From assembly GCA_903934295.1 (NCBI GenBank), contig CAIZNI010000048.1, forward strand, positions 1-62,900: 62,900 nt of DNA, written 5' to 3'. Shown here piece by piece: positions 28,909 through 43,235 of the stretch. Position 1 is the first letter of the stretch; each line of letters begins with the position of its first letter. The notes beneath the pieces were generated by a model. That model did not search any database and was not told the origin of the DNA. It worked only from the letters and a program-made list of their open reading frames with translations. The stretch comes from an uncultured beta proteobacterium. GTDB taxonomy: Bacteria > Pseudomonadota > Gammaproteobacteria > Burkholderiales > Burkholderiaceae_E. The position numbers and the translations under genes were made by a program.

Positions 28909-31900
28909 ATGAACTCCAATAGCCTTTTCCTGCGGATGTCGCGCTGGCTCGCCACCGGCGCGGGCCTGATGTTCACCCTGCTGGTGGCCGGCTGCGGCGG
29001 CGGCGGCGGTGCCGGCGCGCAAAGCGGCGCGCCCGTCAGCGAGGCAGCGGCGCTGGTGCTCAGCGTCAGCGGTCCGTCGCTGGATGCGGACGGACGCCGG
29101 GTCGTCACGCTGGTGGCCACCGTCAAGGACCTGTCCAACCGGACGCTGTCCAATCAGCCGGTCGATTTCTCCACCGTCGATCCGGGCGCGACCCTGAAGG
29201 TCGCCAATTCCCGAAGCGACGCCAACGGGCTGGCGACCGCCACCCTGTCGATCACCGATCTGTCGACCCGCATCATCACCGTGAGCGCGCGCAGCGGCGC
29301 CCTGACACAGTCGGTCAACGTCGCCGTCACCGGCGGCCAGTTGACCCTGGACAACCCGAATCCCCCGACCTATCTGGTGGTGCTCACCAGCGGGCCCACC
29401 CTGGACACCGACGGCCGCAAGGTTGTCACCGTCACCGCGACCGTCAAGGACTCCGCCAACCGGACGATGGCCAATCAGCAGGTCGATTTCGGGACCAGCG
29501 ACACCGGCGCGACCCTCCTGGTGGCCAATTCGCTGACCAACGCCAGCGGCGTGGCGGTCGCGACCCTGTCGATCACCGAGACGTCGACCCGTACCATCAC
29601 CGTCAGCGCGCGCAGCGGCTCGCTCCTCCAGACGGTCAACGTCTCGGTTGCCGGCGGCCAGCTCACCCTGAACAGCGCCACCGATCCGGCCTTCCTGCTG
29701 GTCACCTCCAGCGGTCCGACCGTCGGGGCCGATGGCCGCAACGTCGTCACCATCAGCGCGGTGGTCAAGGATTCCGGCAATCGGACGATGGTCGGCCAGC
29801 AGGTCGATTTCGCCACCAGCGACTCGGGCGCCACGCTGCAGGTGCTCAACGCCCGCACCGATGCCAGCGGGATGGCGATCGCCACCCTGTCGATCTCCGA
29901 TACCACCAGCCGCACGATCGCGATCAGTGCCCGGACCGGCGCGTTGCAGCAGTCGATCAACGTGTCGGTGATCGGCGGGCAACTGACGCTGAACAGCCCG
30001 AGCAATCTGGCCTCGCTGCTGATCGCCGCGAGCGGACCGACCACTGCGGCCGACGGTCGCAACATCGTCACCATCACCGCCACCGCCCGTGACACCGCCA
30101 ACCGCACGCTGATCAATCAGCCCGTCGAGTTCTCGACCTCGGATGCCGGGGCGACCTTGCAGGTGATCAACGCGCGGACCGACCTGAATGGCAACGCGAC
30201 CGCCACGCTCTCGATCTCCGACACCGCCAGCCGGACCATCTCGGTCACCGCCCGCAGCGCGGCGCTGCAGCAGTCGGTCAATGTGTCGGTGGCGGGCGGA
30301 CAGCTCACCCTGAACCGCTCGACCGATCCGGCCTCGCTGCTGCTCACCGCCAGCGGTCCCTCGCTGACCTCGGATGGCCGCAGCGTCGTCAACATCAGCG
30401 CGGTGGTCAAGGACACGGCCAACCGCACGCTGACCGGGCAGCTGGTCGATTTTTCGACCGTGGATGCCGGCGCCACCCTGCTGGTCGTCAACTCGCGGAC
30501 CGACGCCAGTGGCGCGGCGAATGCGACGCTCTCGATCTCGGACACCGCGACCCGCACGATCGTGGTGAATGCCCGCAACGGCGGGCTCGCCCAGAGCGTC
30601 AGCATCGCGGTGGTGGGCGGACAGATGGCCCTGAACCGGCCGACCGACCCCGCCTCGATGCTGGTCATCACCAGCGCGCCCACCATCGGCTCGGACGGTC
30701 GCAGCACGGTCACCGTCAGTGCGGTGGTCAAGGACTCGGCCAACCGCACGCTGGCCAATCAGCTGGTCGACTTCGCGACCCCGGATGTCGGCGCGACCCT
30801 GCAGGTGGTCAATGCCCGCACCGACCTGTCCGGTCTGGCCAGCGCGACACTGTCGATCGCCGACAAGTCCAATCGCACGATCGTCATCAGCGCCCGCAGC
30901 GGTGCACTGCAGCAGTCGGTCAGCGTCGCGGTCGTCGGCACCCAGCTCACGCTGAACGGCCCGTCCAATCTGGTGGCGGGGGCGGCCAATGACTACACCG
31001 TCAGCCTGCGGGATTCGTCGGCTGGCGTCATCGCCGGCAAGTCGGTCACCGTCGCGTCCGCCGTGGGCAACACCTTGTCGGCCTCGACCGTGGTCACCGA
31101 CGGCGCCGGGCAGGCGCGCTTCCAGGTTACCGGTGTTGCCGCCGGCGCCGACACGCTGACCGTCAGCGCGCTGGGCACGACGGCAACGGTGCCGATCCTG
31201 GTGTCGGCGACCCAGCTCAGCTTCACCGCGCCCCTGGCCGGTGTCGAGGTGCCAGTCTCCACCGCCCAGACGGTCACCGTCCGGTATCTGCTCAACGGGC
31301 TGGTCCAGCCCGGCCAGACGATCGACTTCCTGACCACCCGCGGCAGCCTGAGCGCGTCGAGCGCGACCACCAATGCGTCCGGCATCGCGACCGTGTCGAT
31401 CAGTTCGCCCACCGCCGGGCCGGCGACCATCACCGCGCGTGCCGGTAACGTCACCAGTGCTCAGCGGATCGAGTTCGTCAGCCGGACACCCTCCAAAATC
31501 TCGTTGCAGTCGAGTCCCGCCAATGTGGGGGTGAACCTGACCTCCTCGAGCACCAACTCGAGCCAGCTGATCGCGGTGGTTCGCGACGTGTCCGACAATC
31601 CCGTCAAGGGCGCGCTGGTCAGCTTCTCGGCGATCGCCGACCCGAGCAACGGCAGCATCGATCCCCCGACCGCCACCACCGATTCATCGGGTGTGGCGTC
31701 GGTGGCCTTCTTCCCGGGCTCAAACTCCACCGGCAACAACCAGATCCGGATCCAGGCCAGCGTGACGAGCGCCTCGATCTCGGCGCAGACCACGCTCACC
31801 GCCTCGCGTCAGGAGCTGGTGGTCCGGATCGGCACCGGCAACCAGATCGAGCCGCTGGATTCCACCAAGTACGCGATGCCCTGGACCGCGGCCGTCACCG

Positions 31901-32388
31901 ACGCGAGCGGCAACCCGGTGGTGGGCGCGAGCATCCAGGCGTCCCTGGTGGGCTCGCGCTTCCAGAAGGGCTCCTACTATTGGAACGGTGTCGTCTGGGT
32001 GCCGCGCGGCGAGACCTCCACCCTGCCGGTGTTCGTGTGCGCCAGCGAAGACCTCAACGGCAATCTGCGTCTCGACGCCGGCGAGGACCTCAATGGCAAC
32101 GGCGCACTCGATCCGGCCAACGTGGCGGCGGCCAGTCTCACCTCCGAGGGCGGGCGCACCGATGCAACCGGGTTCGCCAACCTGCGGGTGGTCTATGCAC
32201 GCGAGTTCGCCAACTGGACCGAGGTGCGTCTGCGGGTCACGATCACCACCCTGGCGGGCACCGAGGGCAGTTCCGAGCGCACCTTCGTGCTGCCGGTGCT
32301 GGCGGCGGACATCTCCAGCGAAACCACTTCACCGCCCGGTTCGACCTCGCCGTTCGGCCGGATCGGCGACTGCGCCAGTCCGAACTGA
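28909..32388 (+). CDS. Large Ig-like repeat lipoprotein behind pilQ
   Basis: 1159 residues. Signal with lipobox LVAGC (Cys29), then a Gly run. Residues 49-690 are six 107-residue repeats, each a bacterial Ig-like (Big_1/invasin type) domain with the core VVTLVATVKD, NRTLSNQPVDF and ATATLSI. Residues 691-1030 hold about three more divergent Ig-like domains. The C-terminal region has a calcium-binding-like stretch EDLNGNLRLDAGEDLNGNG (about 1047-1065) and two cysteines (1044 and near the end). Probably an outer-membrane, surface or periplasmic adhesin or scaffold. It starts 53 bases after pilQ on the same strand, so cotranscription is likely. Function is unknown; no pilus role is proven. Confidence 0.85.
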   Translation: MNSNSLFLRMSRWLATGAGLMFTLLVAGCGGGGGAGAQSGAPVSEAAALVLSVSGPSLDADGRRVVTLVATVKDLSNRTLSNQPVDFSTVDPGATLKVANSRSDANGLATATLSITDLSTRIITVSARSGALTQSVNVAVTGGQLTLDNPNPPTYLVVLTSGPTLDTDGRKVVTVTATVKDSANRTMANQQVDFGTSDTGATLLVANSLTNASGVAVATLSITETSTRTITVSARSGSLLQTVNVSVAGGQLTLNSATDPAFLLVTSSGPTVGADGRNVVTISAVVKDSGNRTMVGQQVDFATSDSGATLQVLNARTDASGMAIATLSISDTTSRTIAISARTGALQQSINVSVIGGQLTLNSPSNLASLLIAASGPTTAADGRNIVTITATARDTANRTLINQPVEFSTSDAGATLQVINARTDLNGNATATLSISDTASRTISVTARSAALQQSVNVSVAGGQLTLNRSTDPASLLLTASGPSLTSDGRSVVNISAVVKDTANRTLTGQLVDFSTVDAGATLLVVNSRTDASGAANATLSISDTATRTIVVNARNGGLAQSVSIAVVGGQMALNRPTDPASMLVITSAPTIGSDGRSTVTVSAVVKDSANRTLANQLVDFATPDVGATLQVVNARTDLSGLASATLSIADKSNRTIVISARSGALQQSVSVAVVGTQLTLNGPSNLVAGAANDYTVSLRDSSAGVIAGKSVTVASAVGNTLSASTVVTDGAGQARFQVTGVAAGADTLTVSALGTTATVPILVSATQLSFTAPLAGVEVPVSTAQTVTVRYLLNGLVQPGQTIDFLTTRGSLSASSATTNASGIATVSISSPTAGPATITARAGNVTSAQRIEFVSRTPSKISLQSSPANVGVNLTSSSTNSSQLIAVVRDVSDNPVKGALVSFSAIADPSNGSIDPPTATTDSSGVASVAFFPGSNSTGNNQIRIQASVTSASISAQTTLTASRQELVVRIGTGNQIEPLDSTKYAMPWTAAVTDASGNPVVGASIQASLVGSRFQKGSYYWNGVVWVPRGETSTLPVFVCASEDLNGNLRLDAGEDLNGNGALDPANVAAASLTSEGGRTDATGFANLRVVYAREFANWTEVRLRVTITTLAGTEGSSERTFVLPVLAADISSETTSPPGSTSPFGRIGDCASPN
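29053..30978 (+). repeat. Six direct repeats of 321 bp coding Ig-like domains
   Basis: Units start at 29053, 29374, 29695, 30016, 30337 and 30658. The phase is exact: each is 107 codons with no indel. DNA identity between units is high in the core (for example GTGGTCAAGGA, ATCGAC-type motifs and CAGCAGTCG) and lower at the edges. This is the pattern expected from duplication followed by limited divergence or ongoing conversion. Confidence 0.9.
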
Positions 32389-32394
32389 TCACCG

Positions 32395-32430
32395 CGTGTC
32401 CCGGCGTGCCGATGGGTTCGCCGGGACACG
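32395..32430 (+). terminator. Hairpin between the Ig-repeat gene and aroK
   Basis: CGTGTCCCGGCG (32395-32406) and CGCCGGGACACG (32419-32430) are a perfect 12-bp inverted repeat with a 12-base loop, starting 7 bases after the Ig-gene stop. No T-run follows. It probably ends or slows transcription of the pil-Ig unit. aroK starts 108 bases downstream. Confidence 0.6.
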
Positions 32431-32538
32431 GGCGCATGCCGGGCTGCGCCGGCCGGCGGTGGATCGACCCGATGCGTCCCCGGGGGCACCAGGCCGGTGC
32501 TGCTAAGCTTGTCCGTCCTGCGCTTGTGATTCATTTCC

Positions 32539-33138
32539 GTGCCTGAACTCCCGACGCCCGCTGCCGCACCCGGTGCGGTGATGCCGCTCCCGCCGCTCAC
32601 CCCTGCCACGCCGATCTGCCTGGTGGGGATGATGGGTTGCGGCAAGTCGACGGTCGGGCGGCGGATTGCCACCCTGCTCGGACGCGACTTCATCGACGCC
32701 GATCGCGAGCTCGAGGCGCGCTGCGGGGTGCCCATCCCCACCATCTTCGAGCTCGAGGGCGAGGAGGGCTTCCGGCGGCGCGAATCGCAGCTGATCGAGG
32801 AGTTGTCCCACCGTCCCGGCATCGTCCTGGCCACCGGCGGCGGTGCGGTCACCGTGGCGGCGAACCGGGAATGCCTGCGCACCCGGTGCTTCGTGATCTA
32901 CCTGCAGGCCGGCCCCGGCGAACTGTGGCATCGCCTGCGCAACGACCGGCTGCGGCCGCTGCTGCAGACCGCCGATCCGCGCGGCCGCATCAACGATCTG
33001 GTGGCGGCCCGCGACCCGCTGTACCGCGAGACCGCGCATCGCGTCGTGCGCACCGGCCGCCACCCGGTCGAGCGAACCGCGCTCGACATCCTCGAAACCC
33101 TGCCTGCTGCGCTGTCCGACGAGAAGCCCATCCCATGA
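32539..33138 (+). CDS. aroK: Shikimate kinase
   Basis: 199 residues from a GTG at 32539. Walker A is GMMGCGKST (30-38); shikimate-binding DADRE and GGGAVT motifs, and the LID segment NDRLRPLL, are present. The first 24 residues are Pro/Ala-rich and not in the family core, so a later start (ATG at 32581) is possible. AroK phosphorylates shikimate in the chorismate pathway. The stop overlaps aroB (ATGA), a conserved pair. Confidence 0.95.
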   Translation: MPELPTPAAAPGAVMPLPPLTPATPICLVGMMGCGKSTVGRRIATLLGRDFIDADRELEARCGVPIPTIFELEGEEGFRRRESQLIEELSHRPGIVLATGGGAVTVAANRECLRTRCFVIYLQAGPGELWHRLRNDRLRPLLQTADPRGRINDLVAARDPLYRETAHRVVRTGRHPVERTALDILETLPAALSDEKPIP

Positions 33139-34217
33139 GATCGATCGAAGTCTGTCTGGCCGAGCGCAGTTACCCGATCCTGGTCGGATCGGGCCTGCTG
33201 GCCGGTTGCGAGCCGCTGCGCGCGCTGGCCGCGGGCCGCCAGGTGGCGATCGTCACCGACGACACCGTGGGCCCGCTGTACGCGGGCGCGCTGAGCGCCG
33301 GCCTGGGCGGCGCTTGCGCCACCCTCCTCACCGTGACCCTGCCGGCGGGCGAATCGAACAAGACCTGGGACAGCCTGAACCGGGTGTTCGACGCGCTGCT
33401 GCAGGCCCGCTTCGATCGCGGCTGCCTGATCATCGCGCTGGGCGGTGGCGTGGTCGGCGACATGGCGGGTTTCGCAGCGGCGGTCTACCAGCGCGGGGTC
33501 GACTTCGTCCAGGTCCCCACCACCCTGCTGGCGCAGGTCGATTCCTCGGTCGGTGGCAAGACCGCGATCAACCATCCGGCGGGCAAGAACATGATCGGCG
33601 CCTTTCACCAGCCGCGGCTGGTGCTGGCCGACCTCGACACCTTGCGCACCCTGCCCGCGCGCGAGCTGTCGGCCGGGCTCGCCGAGGTGATCAAGCACGG
33701 TGCGATCGCCGACCCGGTTTATCTGGACGCGATCGATCGCGACATGGACGCGCTGCGCGCCTGCGAACAGCGGGCGATGGGCGAGGCGATCGTGCGCAGT
33801 TGCCAGATCAAGGCCGATGTGGTCGCCCGCGACGAACGCGAAGGCGGCGTGCGGGCGATCCTGAACTTCGGCCACACCTTCGGTCATGCGATCGAGGCCG
33901 GGTTCGGATTCGGGCAGTGGCTTCACGGCGAGGCGGTGGGCGCCGGCATGGTCCAGGCGGCCGACCTGTCCTGCCGGCTCGGGCTGCTGGCCCGACCCGA
34001 TGCGAAACACCTGGCCGCGATCATCGCCCGCGCGGGTCTGCCGGTGACGGCGCCGCCATGGTCGTTCGAGCGCTGGATCGAACTGATGAGCGTCGACAAG
34101 AAGGCCGAGCAGGGCGCGCCGCGCTTCGTCGTGCTGGAGGGGATCGGCCGAGCCAGCCTGCGCCGGGTGCCCGACGCGATGCTGCGCGAGACCCTGGCGG
34201 CCAGTCCGGACCGCTGA
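33135..34217 (+). CDS. aroB: 3-dehydroquinate synthase
   Basis: 360 residues, [20 protein letters not shown]. AroB converts DAHP to 3-dehydroquinate, using NAD and a divalent metal. Family motifs: [34 protein letters not shown] and the metal histidines in [11 protein letters not shown]. The start overlaps the aroK stop by four bases. Length is standard. Confidence 0.97.
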   Translation: MRSIEVCLAERSYPILVGSGLLAGCEPLRALAAGRQVAIVTDDTVGPLYAGALSAGLGGACATLLTVTLPAGESNKTWDSLNRVFDALLQARFDRGCLIIALGGGVVGDMAGFAAAVYQRGVDFVQVPTTLLAQVDSSVGGKTAINHPAGKNMIGAFHQPRLVLADLDTLRTLPARELSAGLAEVIKHGAIADPVYLDAIDRDMDALRACEQRAMGEAIVRSCQIKADVVARDEREGGVRAILNFGHTFGHAIEAGFGFGQWLHGEAVGAGMVQAADLSCRLGLLARPDAKHLAAIIARAGLPVTAPPWSFERWIELMSVDKKAEQGAPRFVVLEGIGRASLRRVPDAMLRETLAASPDR

Positions 34218-34218
34218 G

Positions 34219-35403
34219 ATGGCGGGCGTCCGGCTCGTCGCGCATGCTGCCGATCCGGCCGCCACCCGGGGCCGGCGTCATCCCGAACCGCCGGCCGCGC
34301 CGCGCAGCGAATTTCAGCGCGACCGTGATCGGATCGTCCACTGCACCGCCTTCCGGCGGCTCGAGTACAAGACCCAGGTCTTCGTCAACCACGAAGGCGA
34401 CCTGTTCCGTACCCGCCTCACCCACTCGATCGAAGTGGCGCAGATCGCCCGCTCGATCGCCCGCCGGCTGGCGCTCGACGAAGACCTGATCGAGGCGATC
34501 TCGCTGGCGCACGATCTCGGCCACACCCCCTTCGGACACGCCGGCCAGGACGCGCTGGCCCAGTGCATGGCGCCCTGGGGCGGTTTCGAGCACAACCTGC
34601 AGTCGCTGCGGGTGGTCGATGAGCTCGAGCAGCGCTACGGGGCCTTCGACGGGCTGAACCTGTGCTTCGAGACCCGCGAGGGCATCCTGAAGCACTGTTC
34701 GGCGGCCAACGCCCGCCTGCTCGGCGACCTCGGCGAGCGCTTTCTGCAGCGCCGCCAGCCCTCGCTCGAGGCGCAACTGGCCAACCTGGCCGACGAGATC
34801 GCCTATGACCACCATGATGTGGACGACGGCCTGCGCTCGGGCCTGCTGACCCTGGCGGATTTCGAGGGGCTCGATCTGTTCGCCGAGCACGCCCGCGCGG
34901 TGCGCGAGCGCTTTCCCGGCCTGGCCGAGCGCCGGCTGGTCCATGAGGTGCTGCGCCGCATGATCGACGAGCGCATCGAGGACCTGCTGGCGCAGACGCG
35001 TGAGCGGATCGCGCGGGCCGCGCCGGCCGATGTCGACGCGGTTCGCCGGGCACCGCCCCTGGCCGCCTTTTCCGAGCCGATGCTGGCGCGCGTGCGGCCC
35101 CTGAAGCAGCTGTTGCACGGACGGCTGTATCGCCATGTCCGGGTGGTGGCGGTCATGGATGAGGCCCGCGAGGTGGTGAGCGAACTGTTCCGGCGGTTTC
35201 TGGCCGACCCCGGTCTGCTGCCCGATGAGCACCGGATCCGGAACGAGGCGATTGGCCCGCGTGCGGTGTCGGACTATATTGCCGGCATGACGGATCGTTT
35301 CGCGATCCGGGAGTACCTGCGGCTGGCCGGCGACGGACCGGCGGCCCGGGCGCTGCTGACATCCCCGCTGGCCGCCGGCGCACTCGCCGGGCGGATCGGC
35401 TGA
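34219..35403 (+). CDS. dgt: Deoxyguanosinetriphosphate triphosphohydrolase-like protein (HD domain)
   Basis: 394 residues. HD-domain metal residues: His69 in TRLTHSIE and His98-Asp99 in [12 protein letters not shown]. The N-terminus [25 protein letters not shown] is the signature of the dGTPase type-2 subfamily. Such enzymes remove triphosphate from dNTPs. One base separates it from the aroB stop, so the three form one operon, as in many beta-proteobacteria. Confidence 0.93.
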   Translation: MAGVRLVAHAADPAATRGRRHPEPPAAPRSEFQRDRDRIVHCTAFRRLEYKTQVFVNHEGDLFRTRLTHSIEVAQIARSIARRLALDEDLIEAISLAHDLGHTPFGHAGQDALAQCMAPWGGFEHNLQSLRVVDELEQRYGAFDGLNLCFETREGILKHCSAANARLLGDLGERFLQRRQPSLEAQLANLADEIAYDHHDVDDGLRSGLLTLADFEGLDLFAEHARAVRERFPGLAERRLVHEVLRRMIDERIEDLLAQTRERIARAAPADVDAVRRAPPLAAFSEPMLARVRPLKQLLHGRLYRHVRVVAVMDEAREVVSELFRRFLADPGLLPDEHRIRNEAIGPRAVSDYIAGMTDRFAIREYLRLAGDGPAARALLTSPLAAGALAGRIG

Positions 35404-35423
35404 CCCTCACCGGAGCCAGGACC

Positions 35424-36617
35424 ATGATGCCGTCCCGTGGCGTGTCCGCGCTGCTCAATCTCGGGCACGCGATCGATCACATGTTTCTGCTGATTTTCGC
35501 CACCGCGGTGACGACCATCGCCGCCGATTTCGGTGTGTCCCGGTGGGAGGACCTGATGCCGTTCAGCGCGGGCGCCTTCCTTTTGTTCGGGCTGGGCTCG
35601 CTGCCGGCCGGTCGGCTGGGCGACCTGTGGGGACGCCGCGCGATGATGCTGGTGTTCTTCTTCGGGATGGGTGTCTCGGCGATGCTGGTGGCGCTCACGC
35701 AGGGGCCCTGGTCGATGGCGGCCGCGCTGGTGCTGCTGGGCGCGTTCTCATCCATCTATCACCCGGTGGGCATCCCGATGCTGGTCCAGGGCGCGAAGAA
35801 TCCGGGCATCACCATCGGTTTCAACGGACTGGCGGGCAACCTGGGCATCGCGATCGCGGCCCTGGTCACCGGATTCCTGGTCAAGTATTTCGGCTGGCGT
35901 CTGGCGTTCGCGTTGCCCGGCCTGCTGTCGATCGGTGCCGGGGTCGTCTTCGCGATGGTCGCGCCGCGCGAGACCGAGCCGCCGTCCAAGCGCACCTCCA
36001 AGGTGGTCGAGCTGCCGCGGTCGGTGATGGTGCGCATCGTGGCGATCATGACCATCACCGCGATCACCGGCAGCCTGCTGTTCAATTTCACCACCAACGG
36101 CAACGGCCAGCTGCTGCGCGAGCGATTCTCGGGGGTCATCGAGGATCCGGCCACGCTCGGTCTTCTGCTTGCTGCGGTCTATGCGGTCGCGTCATTGGCC
36201 CAGATCGTGGTGGGCAAGCTCATCGACCGCTACCCGCTCAAGCGCATTTATGTCGGTGTGGTGATGCTGCAGGCGCCGCTCCTGCTGGCCGCGGCCAGCG
36301 CCCAGGGCTGGTGGCTGTTCGCGCTGCAAATCGCCATCATGGTGTCGATCTTCGGGGCGATCCCCTTCACCGATGCGATGGTGGTGCGCTATGTCGACGA
36401 CCGCATGCGCTCGCGGGTCTCCGGGATCCGGATCGCGGTGTCCTTCGGCGTCAGTTCGCTGGCGGTCTGGGCGCTCGGGCCGATCGTGAAGGCCTCCGGG
36501 TTCCAGTGGCTGCTGCTGCTGATGGCTGCCATCGCGGTGGTCACCCTGGCCTTCGCGCTCCTGCTGCCGGACGCCAGCCAGACCTCGCCTCGCCAACCCG
36601 GGCCGCAGGCGGCCTGA
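35424..36617 (+). CDS. Major facilitator superfamily transporter
   Basis: 397 residues with about 12 membrane segments. The loop-2 MFS motif is present (GRLGDLWGRRAMM, near residues 64-76). A charged cytosolic loop splits the two halves (APRETEPPSKRTSKVVELPR). Inner-membrane export or import of a small solute; substrate unknown. It sits 20 bases after the dgt-like gene and 18 bases before the NIPSNAP gene, so these may be cotranscribed. Confidence 0.85.
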   Translation: MMPSRGVSALLNLGHAIDHMFLLIFATAVTTIAADFGVSRWEDLMPFSAGAFLLFGLGSLPAGRLGDLWGRRAMMLVFFFGMGVSAMLVALTQGPWSMAAALVLLGAFSSIYHPVGIPMLVQGAKNPGITIGFNGLAGNLGIAIAALVTGFLVKYFGWRLAFALPGLLSIGAGVVFAMVAPRETEPPSKRTSKVVELPRSVMVRIVAIMTITAITGSLLFNFTTNGNGQLLRERFSGVIEDPATLGLLLAAVYAVASLAQIVVGKLIDRYPLKRIYVGVVMLQAPLLLAAASAQGWWLFALQIAIMVSIFGAIPFTDAMVVRYVDDRMRSRVSGIRIAVSFGVSSLAVWALGPIVKASGFQWLLLLMAAIAVVTLAFALLLPDASQTSPRQPGPQAA

Positions 36618-36635
36618 CCTTCAACGGAGACTCTG

Positions 36636-36953
36636 ATGGCGATCTATGAAATGCGCACCTACCAGGTGGTGGTGGGCAAGATGAGCGAGGTGATCGAGCT
36701 CTACCGGACCGAGGGGTATCCGGCGATCAGCCGCCATCCGCAGCGACTGGTCGGTTATTTCACCGGCGACATCGGGGCGATCAACGAACTGGTTCACCTG
36801 TGGAAGTTCGAGGACGACGCCGATCGGCGCGCCTTCTGGTCGGCGCTGTTCGCCGACGAGACCTTCATGGCGTTTGCCCGGCAGCTGCGCCCGCTGCTGC
36901 GCTCGCAGAACAACAAGCTGATGCTGGCGGCGCCCTGGGGGCCGCACCCTTAA
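36636..36953 (+). CDS. NIPSNAP family protein
   Basis: 105 residues, MAIYEMRTYQVVVGKMSEVI. The opening IYEMRTY and the central VGYFTGDIGAINELVHLWKFED are the NIPSNAP dimeric alpha-beta barrel signature. Members are small cytosolic proteins of largely unknown role, often near catabolic or redox enzymes. A convergent alcohol dehydrogenase follows, with a strong hairpin between them. Confidence 0.88.
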   Translation: MAIYEMRTYQVVVGKMSEVIELYRTEGYPAISRHPQRLVGYFTGDIGAINELVHLWKFEDDADRRAFWSALFADETFMAFARQLRPLLRSQNNKLMLAAPWGPHP

Positions 36954-36962
36954 GGGGGCATG

Positions 36963-36994
36963 GGCGGCGCGGCGGGCAGTGCCCGCGCGTCGCC
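36963..36994. terminator. Hairpin between convergent NIPSNAP and alcohol dehydrogenase genes
   Basis: A stem of 14 pairs with one bulged G: arms 36963-36977 and 36981-36994, loop AGT. Very GC-rich and very stable. It lies 10 bases after one stop and 17 before the other, so it can serve both strands. No T-run on either side. Confidence 0.6.
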
Positions 36995-37010
36995 GGACCT
37001 GCCGAGGGCG

Positions 37011-38099
37011 TCAGCCCGCCGGCAGCAGCACCGCCCGGCCGGGGAAGCGGCCTTCGTGCAGCTTGTGGATCACGTCGTTGACCTGATCCAGCGGCAGGGT
37101 GCTCACCGGCAGCGGCGGCAGCACGCCGGTGTTGGCCAGCGCGATCAGCTCGCGCAACTCCTCGACCGTGCCGACCATCGAGCCCATCAGGGTGACGGCC
37201 TTGAAGACCAGCATCGCCGGGGTGATCGGGGTGGCGCCGCCGATCAGGCCCACCGACACCATCTTGCCGCCCTTGCGCAGCGCGTTCAGGCCCATCGCGA
37301 ACGACTCGCCGGTGCCCACGAAGTCGACCGCGCCGGCCACGCCCCCGGACTTGGCGATCGCCTTGAGCGCATCCGCGTCGCGGGGGTCGATCGTCTGGCT
37401 CGCACCGGCCTCGATGGCCAGCGGCCATTTGGCCGGGTCCAGATCGGCGACGATCGGCGACACGCCCAGGATCTGCCGGGCGAAGCGGATGCCGGACAGG
37501 CCGACGCCGCCGGCGCCGATGATCAGCAGTCTTTCGCCGGTGGGGAAGGGCGCGAGCTTCTTGAGCGCCGCAAAGGCGGTGAGGCCCGAGCAGGCATAGG
37601 GCGCGGCCTGTTCCAGCGGCAGGTTGCCGGCCGGCACCAGGTAACGCGCATCGGGGACCATCGTGAACTGCGAGAAGCCGCCGTCGCGCTGCAGGCCCAG
37701 GTTGCGCGGGTTCGAGCACAGCGGCTCCTGGCCGCCCTGGCAGTAGAAGCAGTTGCCGCAGCCGATCCAGGGGTAGACCACCACCTTGTCGCCCAGCTTC
37801 ACGCCCTGCGCCAGCGCCGCGGCCTGGGCGCCTTCGCCGAAGGCGGTCACTTCGCCGGCGATCTCGTGGCCGAGGACCCGCGGCGCGGCGACACCGCGCG
37901 ACAGGTCGATCTTGCGGCCCGAGCCGGCATCCACGAACCCGTCATAGAGCATCACGTCGGAGTGGCAGACCCCGGCGGCGAGGATGCGCACCAGCACTTC
38001 GCCGGCGGCCGGCGCGCGGACGTCCTCGATCACTTCTTCCATGGGTTCGCCGTGACGCACCAGCTTGAAGCAACGGCAGCGATAGGGGGAGGCGTTCAT
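37011..38099 (-). CDS. Zinc-dependent alcohol dehydrogenase (MDR family)
   Basis: 362 residues from the ATG at 38099. Catalytic zinc ligands: Cys45 (GVCHSD) and His78-Glu79 (LGHEIAGEV). Structural zinc: Cys114, 117, 120 and 128 (GCGNCFYCQGGQEPLC). The Rossmann motif is GAGGVGLSGI. Substrate not determined: the closest pattern is medium-chain ADHs that oxidise primary or aromatic alcohols or 6-hydroxyhexanoate type compounds. Upstream in-frame codons to 38198 show no homology. It stands alone on the minus strand. Confidence 0.9.
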   Translation of the reverse strand: MNASPYRCRCFKLVRHGEPMEEVIEDVRAPAAGEVLVRILAAGVCHSDVMLYDGFVDAGSGRKIDLSRGVAAPRVLGHEIAGEVTAFGEGAQAAALAQGVKLGDKVVVYPWIGCGNCFYCQGGQEPLCSNPRNLGLQRDGGFSQFTMVPDARYLVPAGNLPLEQAAPYACSGLTAFAALKKLAPFPTGERLLIIGAGGVGLSGIRFARQILGVSPIVADLDPAKWPLAIEAGASQTIDPRDADALKAIAKSGGVAGAVDFVGTGESFAMGLNALRKGGKMVSVGLIGGATPITPAMLVFKAVTLMGSMVGTVEELRELIALANTGVLPPLPVSTLPLDQVNDVIHKLHEGRFPGRAVLLPAG

Positions 38100-38417
38100 G
38101 GGGTTTCCTGGGTCGTGACGCGGGGAGGGGGAATGGGGTTTCGCGAGGCCGCCGGGGGCAGCCGGCGCCATCGCGAGGGGCCTGCGATGTTGCCACATCG
38201 GGCCCCGGCCCGGGAGGGGCGGCCGCGGGCCGGCGTCTCGGTCGGGGGGCGAAGCGGGCCCCCGCGCCGTTGTCCACGGGACACTTCAAATCCGGAATGC
38301 GGCCGGGTATCATGCAAGGTTCGTCCGCACTCGCTTCGCTGCACTGCCGCAATGGCGGCAACGAGTGCCCACGCCCTCTGGAAACGGGGGCCAGCACCAC
38401 TGCCAGGGTCATGAAAA
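38100..38417. promoter_or_regulatory. Divergent region between the alcohol dehydrogenase and gltB
   Basis: 318 bases with no gene I can support. For gltB a possible promoter is TTCAAA (38285-38290), a 17-base spacer and TATCAT (38308-38313), five of six at the -10. The leader would be about 100 nt. No clear operator or repeat is visible. Confidence 0.35.
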
Positions 38418-43172
<4,755 letters not shown>

Positions 43173-43235
43173 CCCGCCCCGGCGGGCGACAGACGCGGAT
43201 CGGCACCGACAACGATTTCGGACAGAGGCACCAAG

